A DNA stretch of 5,865 bases from an uncultured Sutterellaceae bacterium (GCA_947253615.1 CAMYAA010000079.1:1-5865); one strand, 5' to 3'. Positions 1 to 5,841 are shown, numbered from the stretch's first letter. A program made the numbers and translations. Notes: a model not told the origin generated them from the letters alone.

Positions 1-1001
1 ATTTCCGCCATGGCTAACTTAAAGAATTGCACGTTTTGTGGACGAATCCCTAAGCTGTAGGGCGTGATTTCCGAGGGGAATGAAAACACCATGGATCGCG
101 TGCCGTTGATGTAACCCAATTGCCACGTCCCGTGAGTTAAGGCTTCGGTCGCGTCCGCCTGGCAGAAAAGACTTTGGGGTTTGGTCTTCCATACCGCCAT
201 GTCGCCCGTCTGGGCTTTTTCCACTAAGCGTCCCTTGGCATCTTTTTGTACGAGCTTTTTCACGGCGTGATCAAAGCGTAACCCGATGGGTTGGGCATTG
301 GTTCCTTCGATAAAGCCCACACAATACGGGGTTTGCTTCGTAAAGCGCGACGTAAAGTTTTCTAAGGTGTCCGAGCCCGTAAAGCCGTTCTTACTCGTCA
401 CGAAGAGTTCGTTTTGACTCACCGATAAGAAGGACATCCAAGCCACGGACCCCGCGGGGAAGAGGGCATCGTTTTTCACAAAGAAGGCCACGTTCGAGGG
501 CTTGTCCCCATGGGTACGCAAGAAGTACTTGATGGGCAGGCCCGAGACATCGTAGGGGACCATCTTGACCGTTAATTTGAGCGGGCTCTTTTTGTAGCTA
601 AATTCCACCGTTTGCGGATCGATTTCACGAACTGAGGCAATGACTTCAGGTTCGGTAATCTTCCCGTCGGTGACGAGGCCCACGGCGCCCGTGCCCCAAC
701 CAATGGAGTTGTCCTTGGGGTCCCCGGACTTAAAGACGGGGACGTAATGATCGTTCACCTTCTTGATTGAGAAACGATTCCAATCGGTTTTGTTGAAGTA
801 ACTTAATCCGTCACCTTCGAGTCCTGAGATGGCCGTGTTAGGGAGTAAAACGGGATCGTGCGGTAAAGCGGTGATCGGTGGAATCGGACGAGGAACGGAT
901 TGAACTTTGTTCGGGTTCACTGGCGTGGTTAAACACCCGGCCAGTAAGAAAGGTGTCGCGGCTAACGGGAGCCAACGCACGAATTGGCGATAAGTCGGCA
1001 T
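1..1001 (-). CDS. Predicted outer-membrane lipoprotein of unknown function (C-terminus off the window)
   Basis: This open frame runs leftward from an ATG at 1001-999 for 333 codons without a stop and leaves the window, so it is 3'-partial. The N-terminus is a type II signal peptide: Arg5 and Arg9, a hydrophobic stretch, then lipobox LLAGC at residues 19-23 with Cys23 as the predicted lipidated residue. Residue +2 is Leu, not Asp, which by the Lol rule favours the outer membrane. A Pro-rich linker follows (about 26-53). The remainder looks like a soluble, probably beta-rich domain, with Cys227 and Cys280 as a possible disulfide pair. I do not recognise the family and assign no function. The Shine-Dalgarno sequence is weak (AAAAGAA about 10 nt upstream), but the signal peptide supports this start. 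It is divergent from the Trm112/kdsB/adk block and has a long structured leader (1002-1118). Confidence 0.85.
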   Translation of the reverse strand, partial: MPTYRQFVRWLPLAATPFLLAGCLTTPVNPNKVQSVPRPIPPITALPHDPVLLPNTAISGLEGDGLSYFNKTDWNRFSIKKVNDHYVPVFKSGDPKDNSIGWGTGAVGLVTDGKITEPEVIASVREIDPQTVEFSYKKSPLKLTVKMVPYDVSGLPIKYFLRTHGDKPSNVAFFVKNDALFPAGSVAWMSFLSVSQNELFVTSKNGFTGSDTLENFTSRFTKQTPYCVGFIEGTNAQPIGLRFDHAVKKLVQKDAKGRLVEKAQTGDMAVWKTKPQSLFCQADATEALTHGTWQLGYINGTRSMVFSFPSEITPYSLGIRPQNVQFFKLAMAE

Positions 1002-1026
1002 GGATGTGGTTCTTTTCTGGGTTAAT

Positions 1027-1065
1027 GAACCTCGCTCAGGTCGAGTGGGTTGCGTGAGCGGGTTC
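1027..1065 (-). repeat. 10-bp inverted repeat with one bulge in the lipoprotein leader
   Basis: GAACC-T-CGCTC (1027-1037) pairs with GAGCGGGTTC (1056-1065): ten base pairs interrupted by one unpaired base (1032), with an 18-nt loop (1038-1055). It would be the second hairpin of the lipoprotein mRNA, ending about 25 nt before the ATG, close enough to affect ribosome access. No T-run follows. Confidence 0.65.
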
Positions 1066-1077
1066 TATCAAAGGGAA

Positions 1078-1109
1078 AGCACTTTTTGAAAAAGCATCCA
1101 AAAAGTGCT
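1078..1109 (-). repeat. Perfect 11-bp inverted repeat in the lipoprotein leader
   Basis: AGCACTTTTTG (1078-1088) and CAAAAAGTGCT (1099-1109) are perfect reverse complements around a 10-nt loop. In the minus-strand leader this would be the first hairpin. The left arm can also pair with the loop (CTTTTT-G-AAAAAG, 1082-1094), so two mutually exclusive folds exist. There is no long T-run directly after it on either strand, so it is not a standard terminator; a regulatory RNA element or a protein-binding dyad are the alternatives. Confidence 0.7.
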
Positions 1110-1124
1110 CGATAATCACTCTTC

Positions 1125-1152
1125 ATTATAAGGATCGATTTTCTATCGGGAA
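1125..1152 (-). promoter_or_regulatory. Candidate sigma-70 promoter for the lipoprotein gene
   Basis: On the minus strand a perfect -10 hexamer TATAAT (1130-1125) lies 16 bp downstream of a weak -35, TTCCCG (1152-1147, 3 of 6). The predicted start is near 1118, giving a leader of about 117 nt that contains both inverted repeats listed below. The call rests on consensus matching alone. Confidence 0.45.
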
Positions 1153-1194
1153 GGGGGCTTTTTCGATTGGACTCAGGAGCTTGAAAAAAAAGTG

Positions 1195-1222
1195 TTTCTA
1201 GGGGAGTCAGGTTCGCTACAAT
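1195..1222 (+). promoter_or_regulatory. Candidate promoter of the Trm112-like/kdsB operon
   Basis: The -10 box TACAAT (1217-1222, 5 of 6) lies 16 bp after TTTCTA (1195-1200, 3 of 6). Transcription would begin near 1229, about 27 nt before the ATG at 1256. The strong -10 and suitable position support it; the -35 is poor. Confidence 0.4.
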
Positions 1223-1255
1223 GAATTGATAACAAATGTTTAATGGAGACAAAGT

Positions 1256-1528
1256 ATGCCTCTGAGTTATTTAGATCGTATTGTGTGCCCCGTGTGTAAG
1301 GGTTCAGTGAAAATGTCGGTATGTCGTGAAGAATTAATTTGCCCCCGCTGTCAGCTCGGCTTTGCGATTCGCGCGAACATTCCGAATATGATCGCTCAAC
1401 ACGCACGTGAGCTCAGCAAAGAAGAGGTCGTTCGCTTAACGCAAACGCCCCACCCGGGTGAGGCCGCTGCACAAGCACTTCGAGAAGCGTCGAAGGCTAA
1501 AAATAACCAGGACACCGCCTCCGAATAG
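1256..1528 (+). CDS. Trm112-family (YcaR-like) zinc-ribbon protein
   Basis: This 90-residue protein has two CPxC knuckles, CPVC (Cys11, Cys14) and CPRC (Cys29, Cys32), which together form a plausible zinc-binding site. The order LDRIVCPVC, ELICPRC, FAIRANIPNMI matches the Trm112/YcaR (UPF0434) family, whose characterised eukaryotic and archaeal members are activator subunits of methyltransferases. The bacterial role is less clear. E. coli YcaR is about 60 residues, so residues 61-90 here are an extra polar, Ala-rich tail, probably disordered. The start is supported by GGAG at 1245-1248, 7 nt before the ATG. It lies 22 nt upstream of kdsB and probably shares its mRNA. In many betaproteobacteria lpxK precedes this gene; here the divergent lipoprotein does instead. 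Confidence 0.88.
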   Translation: MPLSYLDRIVCPVCKGSVKMSVCREELICPRCQLGFAIRANIPNMIAQHARELSKEEVVRLTQTPHPGEAAAQALREASKAKNNQDTASE

Positions 1529-1550
1529 TTAGGAAACCAAAGGTCAGAAA

Positions 1551-2312
1551 ATGGGCTTTACCGTCATTATTCCCGCTCGTTTAAAGTCGAGCCGCTTACC
1601 TCGTAAACCGCTTGCCGATATTGGGGGCCAACCCATGGTGGTGCGCGCTGCGCAAACGGCCTTGCGTTCGGAGGCTACCCGCGTGGTGGTCGCTGTCGAT
1701 GATGAGGCTGTGTTTGAGGCCGTCAAAGCGGCTGGGTTAGAAGTGGTGATGACGCGAGTGGATCATCCCACGGGGACTGATCGCTTGAGCGAAGTGGTCG
1801 AAGTTTTGGGACTCGACGATGATGAAATTGTCGTGAACTTGCAGGGCGACGAACCGTTAATGCCCCCGCACGTTTTAAATGATGTGGCTACGTGTTTGGC
1901 TCAACGTTCGGACTGTGCGATGGCGACGGCGGCGCATCCGATTGATTCGATCGAGTCGTTTTTAAATCCCAACGTGGTGAAAGTGACCTTGGACGAACGT
2001 CAGACGGCGCTCACCTTCTCGCGCGCTCCTATTCCTTGGCCGCGTGATCATTTCCGCGAAACGAAGGGCTCGCTACCTGAAGGGTTTGTGGCGTACCATC
2101 ATTTGGGGCTCTACGCGTATCGCGCTCGATTCTTGCGTCGCTATCCGAGTTTGGCCCAAGCGCCCATGGAAAAGTGGGAATCGCTCGAGCAATTGCGTGC
2201 CTTGTATTACGGGGAACGCATTGCGGTGATGGTGCTTGAAGAAGCCTTGCCCGCTGGGGTGGATACGCCTGAGGATCTAGAGCGAGTACGTGCGCTCTAT
2301 GCGAAAGGTTAA
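1551..2312 (+). CDS. kdsB: 3-deoxy-manno-octulosonate cytidylyltransferase (CMP-Kdo synthetase)
   Basis: KdsB is cytosolic and activates Kdo with CTP to give CMP-Kdo and pyrophosphate, the donor used to attach Kdo to lipid A in LPS assembly. The 253-residue length is normal. Family landmarks are all present: the N-terminal nucleotide-binding signature ARLKSSRLPRKPL (9-21), TRVDHPTGTDRL (68-79), the QGDEP motif with Asp100 as the expected Mg ligand (98-102), PNVVKV (140-145), FSRAPIPWPR (156-165), HLGLYAYR (184-191), ESLEQLR (210-216) and GVDTPEDL (236-243) with Asp238 as the second metal ligand. The ATG at 1551 is preceded by AAAGG ending at 1543, a 7-nt spacing. It follows the Trm112-like gene by 22 nt and precedes adk, the usual betaproteobacterial order. 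No defects are visible. Confidence 0.97.
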   Translation: MGFTVIIPARLKSSRLPRKPLADIGGQPMVVRAAQTALRSEATRVVVAVDDEAVFEAVKAAGLEVVMTRVDHPTGTDRLSEVVEVLGLDDDEIVVNLQGDEPLMPPHVLNDVATCLAQRSDCAMATAAHPIDSIESFLNPNVVKVTLDERQTALTFSRAPIPWPRDHFRETKGSLPEGFVAYHHLGLYAYRARFLRRYPSLAQAPMEKWESLEQLRALYYGERIAVMVLEEALPAGVDTPEDLERVRALYAKG

Positions 2313-2338
2313 TTTCCTTTGCTTGAAGGTGTAATCGT

Positions 2339-3084
<746 letters not shown>

Positions 3085-3135
3085 TCGTTTACACTTTCGA
3101 AAAAGTCCCTAGTTTTACTAGTGAGACTAGAAAAG

Positions 3136-3161
3136 CGCTCTCCTTCGGGGGAGCGTTTTTT
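3136..3161 (+). terminator. Intrinsic terminator of adk
   Basis: CGCTCTCC (3136-3143) pairs with GGGGAGCG (3148-3155) in an 8-bp stem with one T-G wobble and a stable TTCG tetraloop, followed by six T (3156-3161). It starts 52 nt after the adk stop. An A-run at 3131-3134 precedes the stem, so weak activity in the other direction is possible. Confidence 0.93.
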
Positions 3162-3204
3162 ATTAGGAAAATCAATACATTCCATAAATTTTTTGATTTA
3201 GCAC

Positions 3205-3233
3205 TTGCGAATGATTCTCATTTCAGATAAATT
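3205..3233 (+). promoter_or_regulatory. Candidate promoter with Fur-box-like operator for a small transcript
   Basis: TTGCGA (3205-3210; 4 of 6) and TAAATT (3228-3233; 4 of 6) are separated by exactly 17 bp. The spacer contains the dyad AATGATTCTCATT (3210-3222), a 6-1-6 arrangement with 5 of 6 complementary positions. Read on the other strand it contains TGAGAATCATT, typical of Fur boxes. Aligned to the classical 19-bp Fur consensus, 3207-3225 matches 12 of 19 positions. Fur bound here would block RNA polymerase. The site follows the adk terminator, so it would drive a new unit starting near 3240. Confidence 0.5.
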
Positions 3234-3294
3234 ATCACTCAACAAGCGGCGACGAAGTTCACTCAACAGTCTTGGGGTCGACTGGAACTTCCGA

Positions 3295-3366
3295 ATGAAG
3301 CAGAGGCTTGGTCTGCTGAAAGCGAACACACTCAATCTCCGGTGTGCGCCGTTGGGGTCTTACTAA
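3295..3366 (+). CDS. Possible 23-residue peptide inside the small transcript
   Basis: An ATG at 3295 preceded by GGAA (3284-3287, 7-nt spacing) opens 23 codons, MKQRLGLLKA then NTLNLRCAPLGSY, closed by TAA at 3364-3366 directly before the terminator stem. The peptide is basic, has one Cys and no membrane segment or recognisable domain. The GGAA lies in the 3' part of hairpin 1, so folding could hide the ribosome binding site. A frame this short can easily occur by chance, and the start and stop placement is the only support. Confidence 0.2.
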   Translation: MKQRLGLLKANTLNLRCAPLGSY

Positions 3367-3403
3367 AAGGGCGGATGAATTCGAACACTCATCCGCCCTT
3401 TTT
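3366..3403 (+). terminator. Strong intrinsic terminator ending the small transcript
   Basis: GGGCGGATGA (3369-3378) pairs perfectly with TCATCCGCCC (3389-3398): ten base pairs with a 10-nt loop, followed by five T (3399-3403). The preceding A-run (3365-3368) extends the stem and would give a T-run on the other strand, so it may work in both directions. It separates the small transcript from the transferase gene. Confidence 0.93.
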
Positions 3404-3410
3404 CCTGCCC

Positions 3411-3439
3411 GTGAGAAAATCAAAAAAACTCGGTAAACT
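3411..3439 (+). promoter_or_regulatory. Candidate promoter of the phosphoethanolamine transferase gene
   Basis: GTGAGA (3411-3416; 4 of 6) and TAAACT (3434-3439; 4 of 6) are 17 bp apart with an A-rich spacer, just after the preceding terminator. Transcription would start near 3446, leaving a leader of about 49 nt. No PmrA-type repeat is apparent. The support is consensus matching only. Confidence 0.3.
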
Positions 3440-3458
3440 AGCAAGCACATAAATATTT

Positions 3459-3473
3459 CGTCTTTTTAAGACG
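3459..3473 (+). repeat. 6-bp inverted repeat in the transferase leader
   Basis: CGTCTT (3459-3464) and AAGACG (3468-3473) are exact reverse complements around TTT, 21 nt upstream of the ATG at 3495. The sequence GTTTTG follows, too few T for a good terminator. It may be a leader hairpin or a small binding dyad. Confidence 0.4.
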
Positions 3474-3494
3474 GTTTTGAATTGGACTCATTTC

Positions 3495-5150
3495 ATGTTT
3501 TTCAAATCTCGAGCTAAGAATAATTTTTCTGCCGCAGATCAATCTCGTTTTTATCGACCCGGGACGTTGGTGTTTTCGATTTTGATGGCCTTATGGTGGA
3601 CCATTGTTTTTGACATTCCGTATTGGAACCAACTCTCGCAAAGTATTCCGTTCTCGCAGTGGAGCGTGTATATCGGGTTTGGCGGTGTACTCTTTTTCAT
3701 CGGCTTATCGTTAATTTTGCTGTTGTCGTTTTTACCGCGCTTTCTCTTTAAGCTTGTGATGATTGTCCTCACGTTGATTGGGGCCACAGCTTTTTGTGGG
3801 AGTTTTTATTATGGCGCGGTGATTTCGCCAGACATGATGCGTAACGTTTTAGCGACGAGTACCTCCGAGTCGATGGCGTATTTATCGTTACGTACGACGA
3901 TTGGGTATTTGTTTGTGGCGTTACCGCCGCTCTTTTTGATTTTCTGGATGGGTCCCAAGCGTCGTTCGATGCGTTGGGGTTGGCTCATTAAGGCCGGTGG
4001 TGTTCTCTTGAGTTTGATCTTAGGGATTGCTTGTGTGGCGGCGAACTTCCAAGCCTTAGCGGGGATTAACCGTTCGGACCATACGCTTCGCTACTACATT
4101 GCGCCCGTGAATGTGATTTGGTCCACGGCCAAGACTTATGTGTCGGACGACTCGCCCGATGCGATTAAAGTGCGTGAAGTGATTGATCCTTCGCCCGAGA
4201 TGACGGTTAAACCCAAAGAACCCGTTTTATTTGTGGTGTTAGTGGGTGAAACCGCGCGTCGCTTTAACTGGGGTTTAGACGGGTATGCGCGTGACACGAC
4301 GCCGCAGTTGCGTGCGTTAAACGTGATTAACTTTACGGATATGACGAGCTGTGGGACCTCCACGGACATTTCCGTGCCTTGCATGATGAGTCGTGTGGGT
4401 CGCTTTAATTACGATCGTAAGCGCATCATTAGTGAAGAAACCTTACCGACCTTATTAAAGCAAGCGGGCTTTAATGTGATTTGGGTGGATAACCAAGGCG
4501 GTTGTAAGGGGGCTTGTACGGAAGTGACCTCGTTACGTCCTGAATTTGATCCCAAGTACTGTGAAAAGGGTGGGGACTGTTTGGACGGTGTGTTCTTCAA
4601 GAATGTGAAGGACGTCTTAGCGAACTTAACGCCTGATAAGCCCACGGTCTTGTTCTTACACATGATGGGTTCTCACGGTCCGAAGTATTACGTTCGCAGT
4701 ACGGATGAGATTAAGCAATTCAAGCCGGAATGTCGTGATGCGGACTTAGCGAGCTGCTCCAAGCCTTCGATTGTGAATGCGTACGACAATTCGATCCTTT
4801 ATACGGATTATGTCTTGAGTGAGATCATTCGTGAATTGAAGGCGGATCCGAAGGTCGCCTCGGGGTTGATCTTCATGTCGGACCATGGCGAAAGCTTAGG
4901 GGAAAATGGGCTTTACTTACACGGGGCACCGTGGTTAGTGGCTCCCAAGGAACAGTATTCGATTCCAGGGATTCTCTGGTTGTCGGACAGCTTTGTGAAA
5001 GCCTATGACGTCAATATGCCCGCTTTAGAAGCTGCCTCGACGAAGCCAAGCTCTCACGATAATCTCTTTAGCACGATGCTTGGGTTATTGAAGGTGAAGA
5101 GTTCGGTTTATGATCCGTCCTTAGACTTGTCGCATCCGAAAGCGCCCTAA
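3495..5150 (+). CDS. eptA: Phosphoethanolamine transferase, EptA/MCR family (LPS modification)
   Basis: This 551-residue inner-membrane enzyme is predicted to move phosphoethanolamine from phosphatidylethanolamine to lipid A or the LPS core, lowering surface negative charge and polymyxin binding. Five hydrophobic segments (about 24-43, 62-80, 86-107, 134-152, 164-185) precede a periplasmic sulfatase-fold domain. Active-site landmarks fit EptA and MCR-1: Glu252 in GETAR, nucleophile Thr290 in SCGTSTDISVPCM, His389 and His394 in LHMMGSHGP, Asp463-His464 in SDHGES, and His476 in YLHG. N117-x3-T121-x3-E125 resembles the lipid-substrate residues of MCR-1. Three cysteine pairs match the family disulfides: Cys286/296, the two of GGCKGAC, and later pairs in KYC...GDC and PEC...ASC. 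The ATG at 3495 is preferred (weak GGAC 7 nt upstream); an in-frame TTG at 3477 would add six residues. The membrane target (lipid A or core) cannot be told from sequence. Confidence 0.93.
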   Translation: MFFKSRAKNNFSAADQSRFYRPGTLVFSILMALWWTIVFDIPYWNQLSQSIPFSQWSVYIGFGGVLFFIGLSLILLLSFLPRFLFKLVMIVLTLIGATAFCGSFYYGAVISPDMMRNVLATSTSESMAYLSLRTTIGYLFVALPPLFLIFWMGPKRRSMRWGWLIKAGGVLLSLILGIACVAANFQALAGINRSDHTLRYYIAPVNVIWSTAKTYVSDDSPDAIKVREVIDPSPEMTVKPKEPVLFVVLVGETARRFNWGLDGYARDTTPQLRALNVINFTDMTSCGTSTDISVPCMMSRVGRFNYDRKRIISEETLPTLLKQAGFNVIWVDNQGGCKGACTEVTSLRPEFDPKYCEKGGDCLDGVFFKNVKDVLANLTPDKPTVLFLHMMGSHGPKYYVRSTDEIKQFKPECRDADLASCSKPSIVNAYDNSILYTDYVLSEIIRELKADPKVASGLIFMSDHGESLGENGLYLHGAPWLVAPKEQYSIPGILWLSDSFVKAYDVNMPALEAASTKPSSHDNLFSTMLGLLKVKSSVYDPSLDLSHPKAP

Positions 5151-5159
5151 GGGGTTCGG

Positions 5160-5187
5160 GACCTCGTAACGCAGCGTGTGCGAGGTC
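5160..5187 (+). repeat. 7-bp inverted repeat after the transferase gene
   Basis: GACCTCG (5160-5166) pairs with CGAGGTC (5181-5187) around a 14-nt loop containing a smaller ACGC/GCGT pair. It lies 9 nt after the stop and has no T-run, so it is not itself an intrinsic terminator. It may protect the mRNA 3' end or be incidental. Confidence 0.45.
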
Positions 5188-5207
5188 AATTCGCCTAATC
5201 AGCCTAC

Positions 5208-5246
5208 AAAGGCCTTTGGAGTTTGAGTACTCTGAGGGCCTTTTTT
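5208..5246 (+). terminator. Intrinsic terminator of the transferase gene
   Basis: Positions 5208-5222 (AAAGGCCTTTGGAGT) pair continuously with 5229-5243 (ACTCTGAGGGCCTTT) in a 15-bp stem including three G-T wobbles, with a TTGAGT loop and a T-run at 5241-5246. It lies 57 nt after the stop codon. Confidence 0.93.
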
Positions 5247-5329
5247 GTTGGGGTGGATGGAAGGGCTGTGAAGGGCGCGTTGTGAAGGCTTGGAGCGATG
5301 GAGGGTGGGGCGCCTTGGTGGGCCATAGT

Positions 5330-5360
5330 GCTGTAGTGCTTTATCGCTGTAGTGCTTTAT
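5330..5360 (+). repeat. Two perfect copies of a 15-bp direct repeat
   Basis: GCTGTAGTGCTTTAT occurs at 5330-5344 and again at 5346-5360, a period of 16 bp. Partial copies flank it (AGTG before, TGCTTTG after), suggesting a small tandem array that has decayed at its edges. Confidence 0.8.
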
Positions 5361-5562
5361 TGCTTTGGGGCTTTTCTGCCTTGGGACGCCTTGAGACGAT
5401 TCGAGACGCTTGACGTTTTGAGATGTATTTGGCTGTTTTGGGAGTGTTTGGGTCTATTTTTGGGCCTCGGCGATTGCTCCGCTGATAGGACGGGTGGATG
5501 TCACTTCGATCGCTTTATTGGCTCATTATGCGGCTCCATTGTGGCTTACCTAGAAGGGTCGG

Positions 5563-5598
5563 GAGTGCGAGTAGGAGTGGGAGCGTGAGCGAAAGCGC
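5563..5598 (+). repeat. Six degenerate hexamers (consensus GAGYGN)
   Basis: Consecutive six-base units are GAGTGC, GAGTAG, GAGTGG, GAGCGT, GAGCGA and AAGCGC. All share AG at positions 2-3 and most start with G. It is a purine-rich, short-period array with drift from GAGTG to GAGCG. Confidence 0.6.
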
Positions 5599-5658
5599 AA
5601 GGCGAGGGACGACGAGTCAAGGGTGTGAAAAAAGGTGTGAGAAAGGTGAGGGGTGGCA

Positions 5659-5718
5659 AGGAACGGTGAAGAACGGTAAGCAACGCCAGGGAACGCTGAA
5701 GAACACTGAAGAGCACTG
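5659..5718 (+). repeat. Six degenerate 10-bp tandem repeats
   Basis: Consecutive ten-base units are AGGAACGGTG, AAGAACGGTA, AGCAACGCCA, GGGAACGCTG, AAGAACACTG and AAGAGCACTG, consensus AAGAACGSTG. Weaker units may extend upstream to about 5630. The period is not a multiple of three, which argues against a coding origin, and it is close to one DNA helical turn. Confidence 0.75.
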
Positions 5719-5841
5719 ACGAAAAGCGAGACGTCCCCCTAACACGATACACGCGATGAAAGGGACGAACGGCCTGGTAAGGGAGTGAGCTCGCCCTGGC
5801 GCGACCAATCTGCGTAAACAAAAAACGGGACGCTCTCCACC

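Larger units (their letters stand above)
3240..3403 (+). ncRNA. Candidate structured small RNA, possibly Fur-regulated
   Basis: A transcript of about 164 nt is inferred from the promoter-like element at 3205-3233 and the terminator at 3369-3403. Several inverted repeats follow one another. Hairpin 1: GAAGTTC (3254-3260) with GAACTTC (3285-3291), enclosing CAGTC (3267-3271) with GACTG (3280-3284). Hairpin 2: AGCAGA (3299-3304) with TCTGCT (3312-3317). Hairpin 3: CACAC (3327-3331) with GTGTG (3342-3346). Then comes the terminator stem. CGGCG (3247-3251) can pair with CGCCG (3347-3351), with CAA/TTG beyond, enclosing hairpins 1-3 as a multibranched fold. This dense pairing in a gap between two genes suggests a functional RNA. 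I recognise no known RNA family. It could instead be a short mRNA for the 23-codon frame at 3295-3366. The 5' end is an estimate. Confidence 0.5.
5247..5841. other. About 595 bp without a convincing gene; skewed and repeat-rich
   Basis: No open frame here has a plausible ribosome binding site or a protein-like sequence on either strand. The plus strand is rich in G and T and poor in C from about 5247 to 5480, and rich in G and A from about 5560 to 5720. Three short-period degenerate repeats lie inside it (5330-5360, 5563-5598, 5659-5718). No tRNA, rRNA, CRISPR or transposase signal is visible. It is an unusually long intergenic stretch for a window otherwise packed with genes. Confidence 0.6.

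Noticed and set aside
1078..1109. Perfect inverted repeat as a terminator
   Set aside because: No T-run directly follows on either strand, and it lies in a divergent promoter region where a terminator is not expected.
1022..1406. Minus-strand open frames opposite the Trm112-like gene and its promoter
   Set aside because: They are shadows of the real gene and of the intergenic hairpins, with no protein-like features.
3259..3450. Minus-strand 63-codon frame through the small RNA region
   Set aside because: It crosses the strong terminator stem and the multiple hairpins, whose complement explains its sequence; it has no ribosome binding site.
3477..3494. TTG start for the phosphoethanolamine transferase
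   Set aside because: AAGACGG lies only 2 nt before it, too close, and is tied up in an inverted repeat. The ATG at 3495 gives a normal N-terminus, although a TTG start cannot be excluded.
5160..5187. Hairpin after the transferase stop as the main terminator
   Set aside because: It has no T-run; the 15-bp stem with six T at 5208-5246 is a far better terminator.
5330..5718. Repeats as a CRISPR array
   Set aside because: The units are 6-16 bp with no unique spacers of regular length, and no cas gene is visible.
5216..5719. Overlapping plus-strand open frames of 65-78 codons
   Set aside because: They lack ribosome binding sites, have low-complexity Gly/Trp/Cys- or Ser/Arg-rich products, overlap one another, and the first begins inside a terminator stem.
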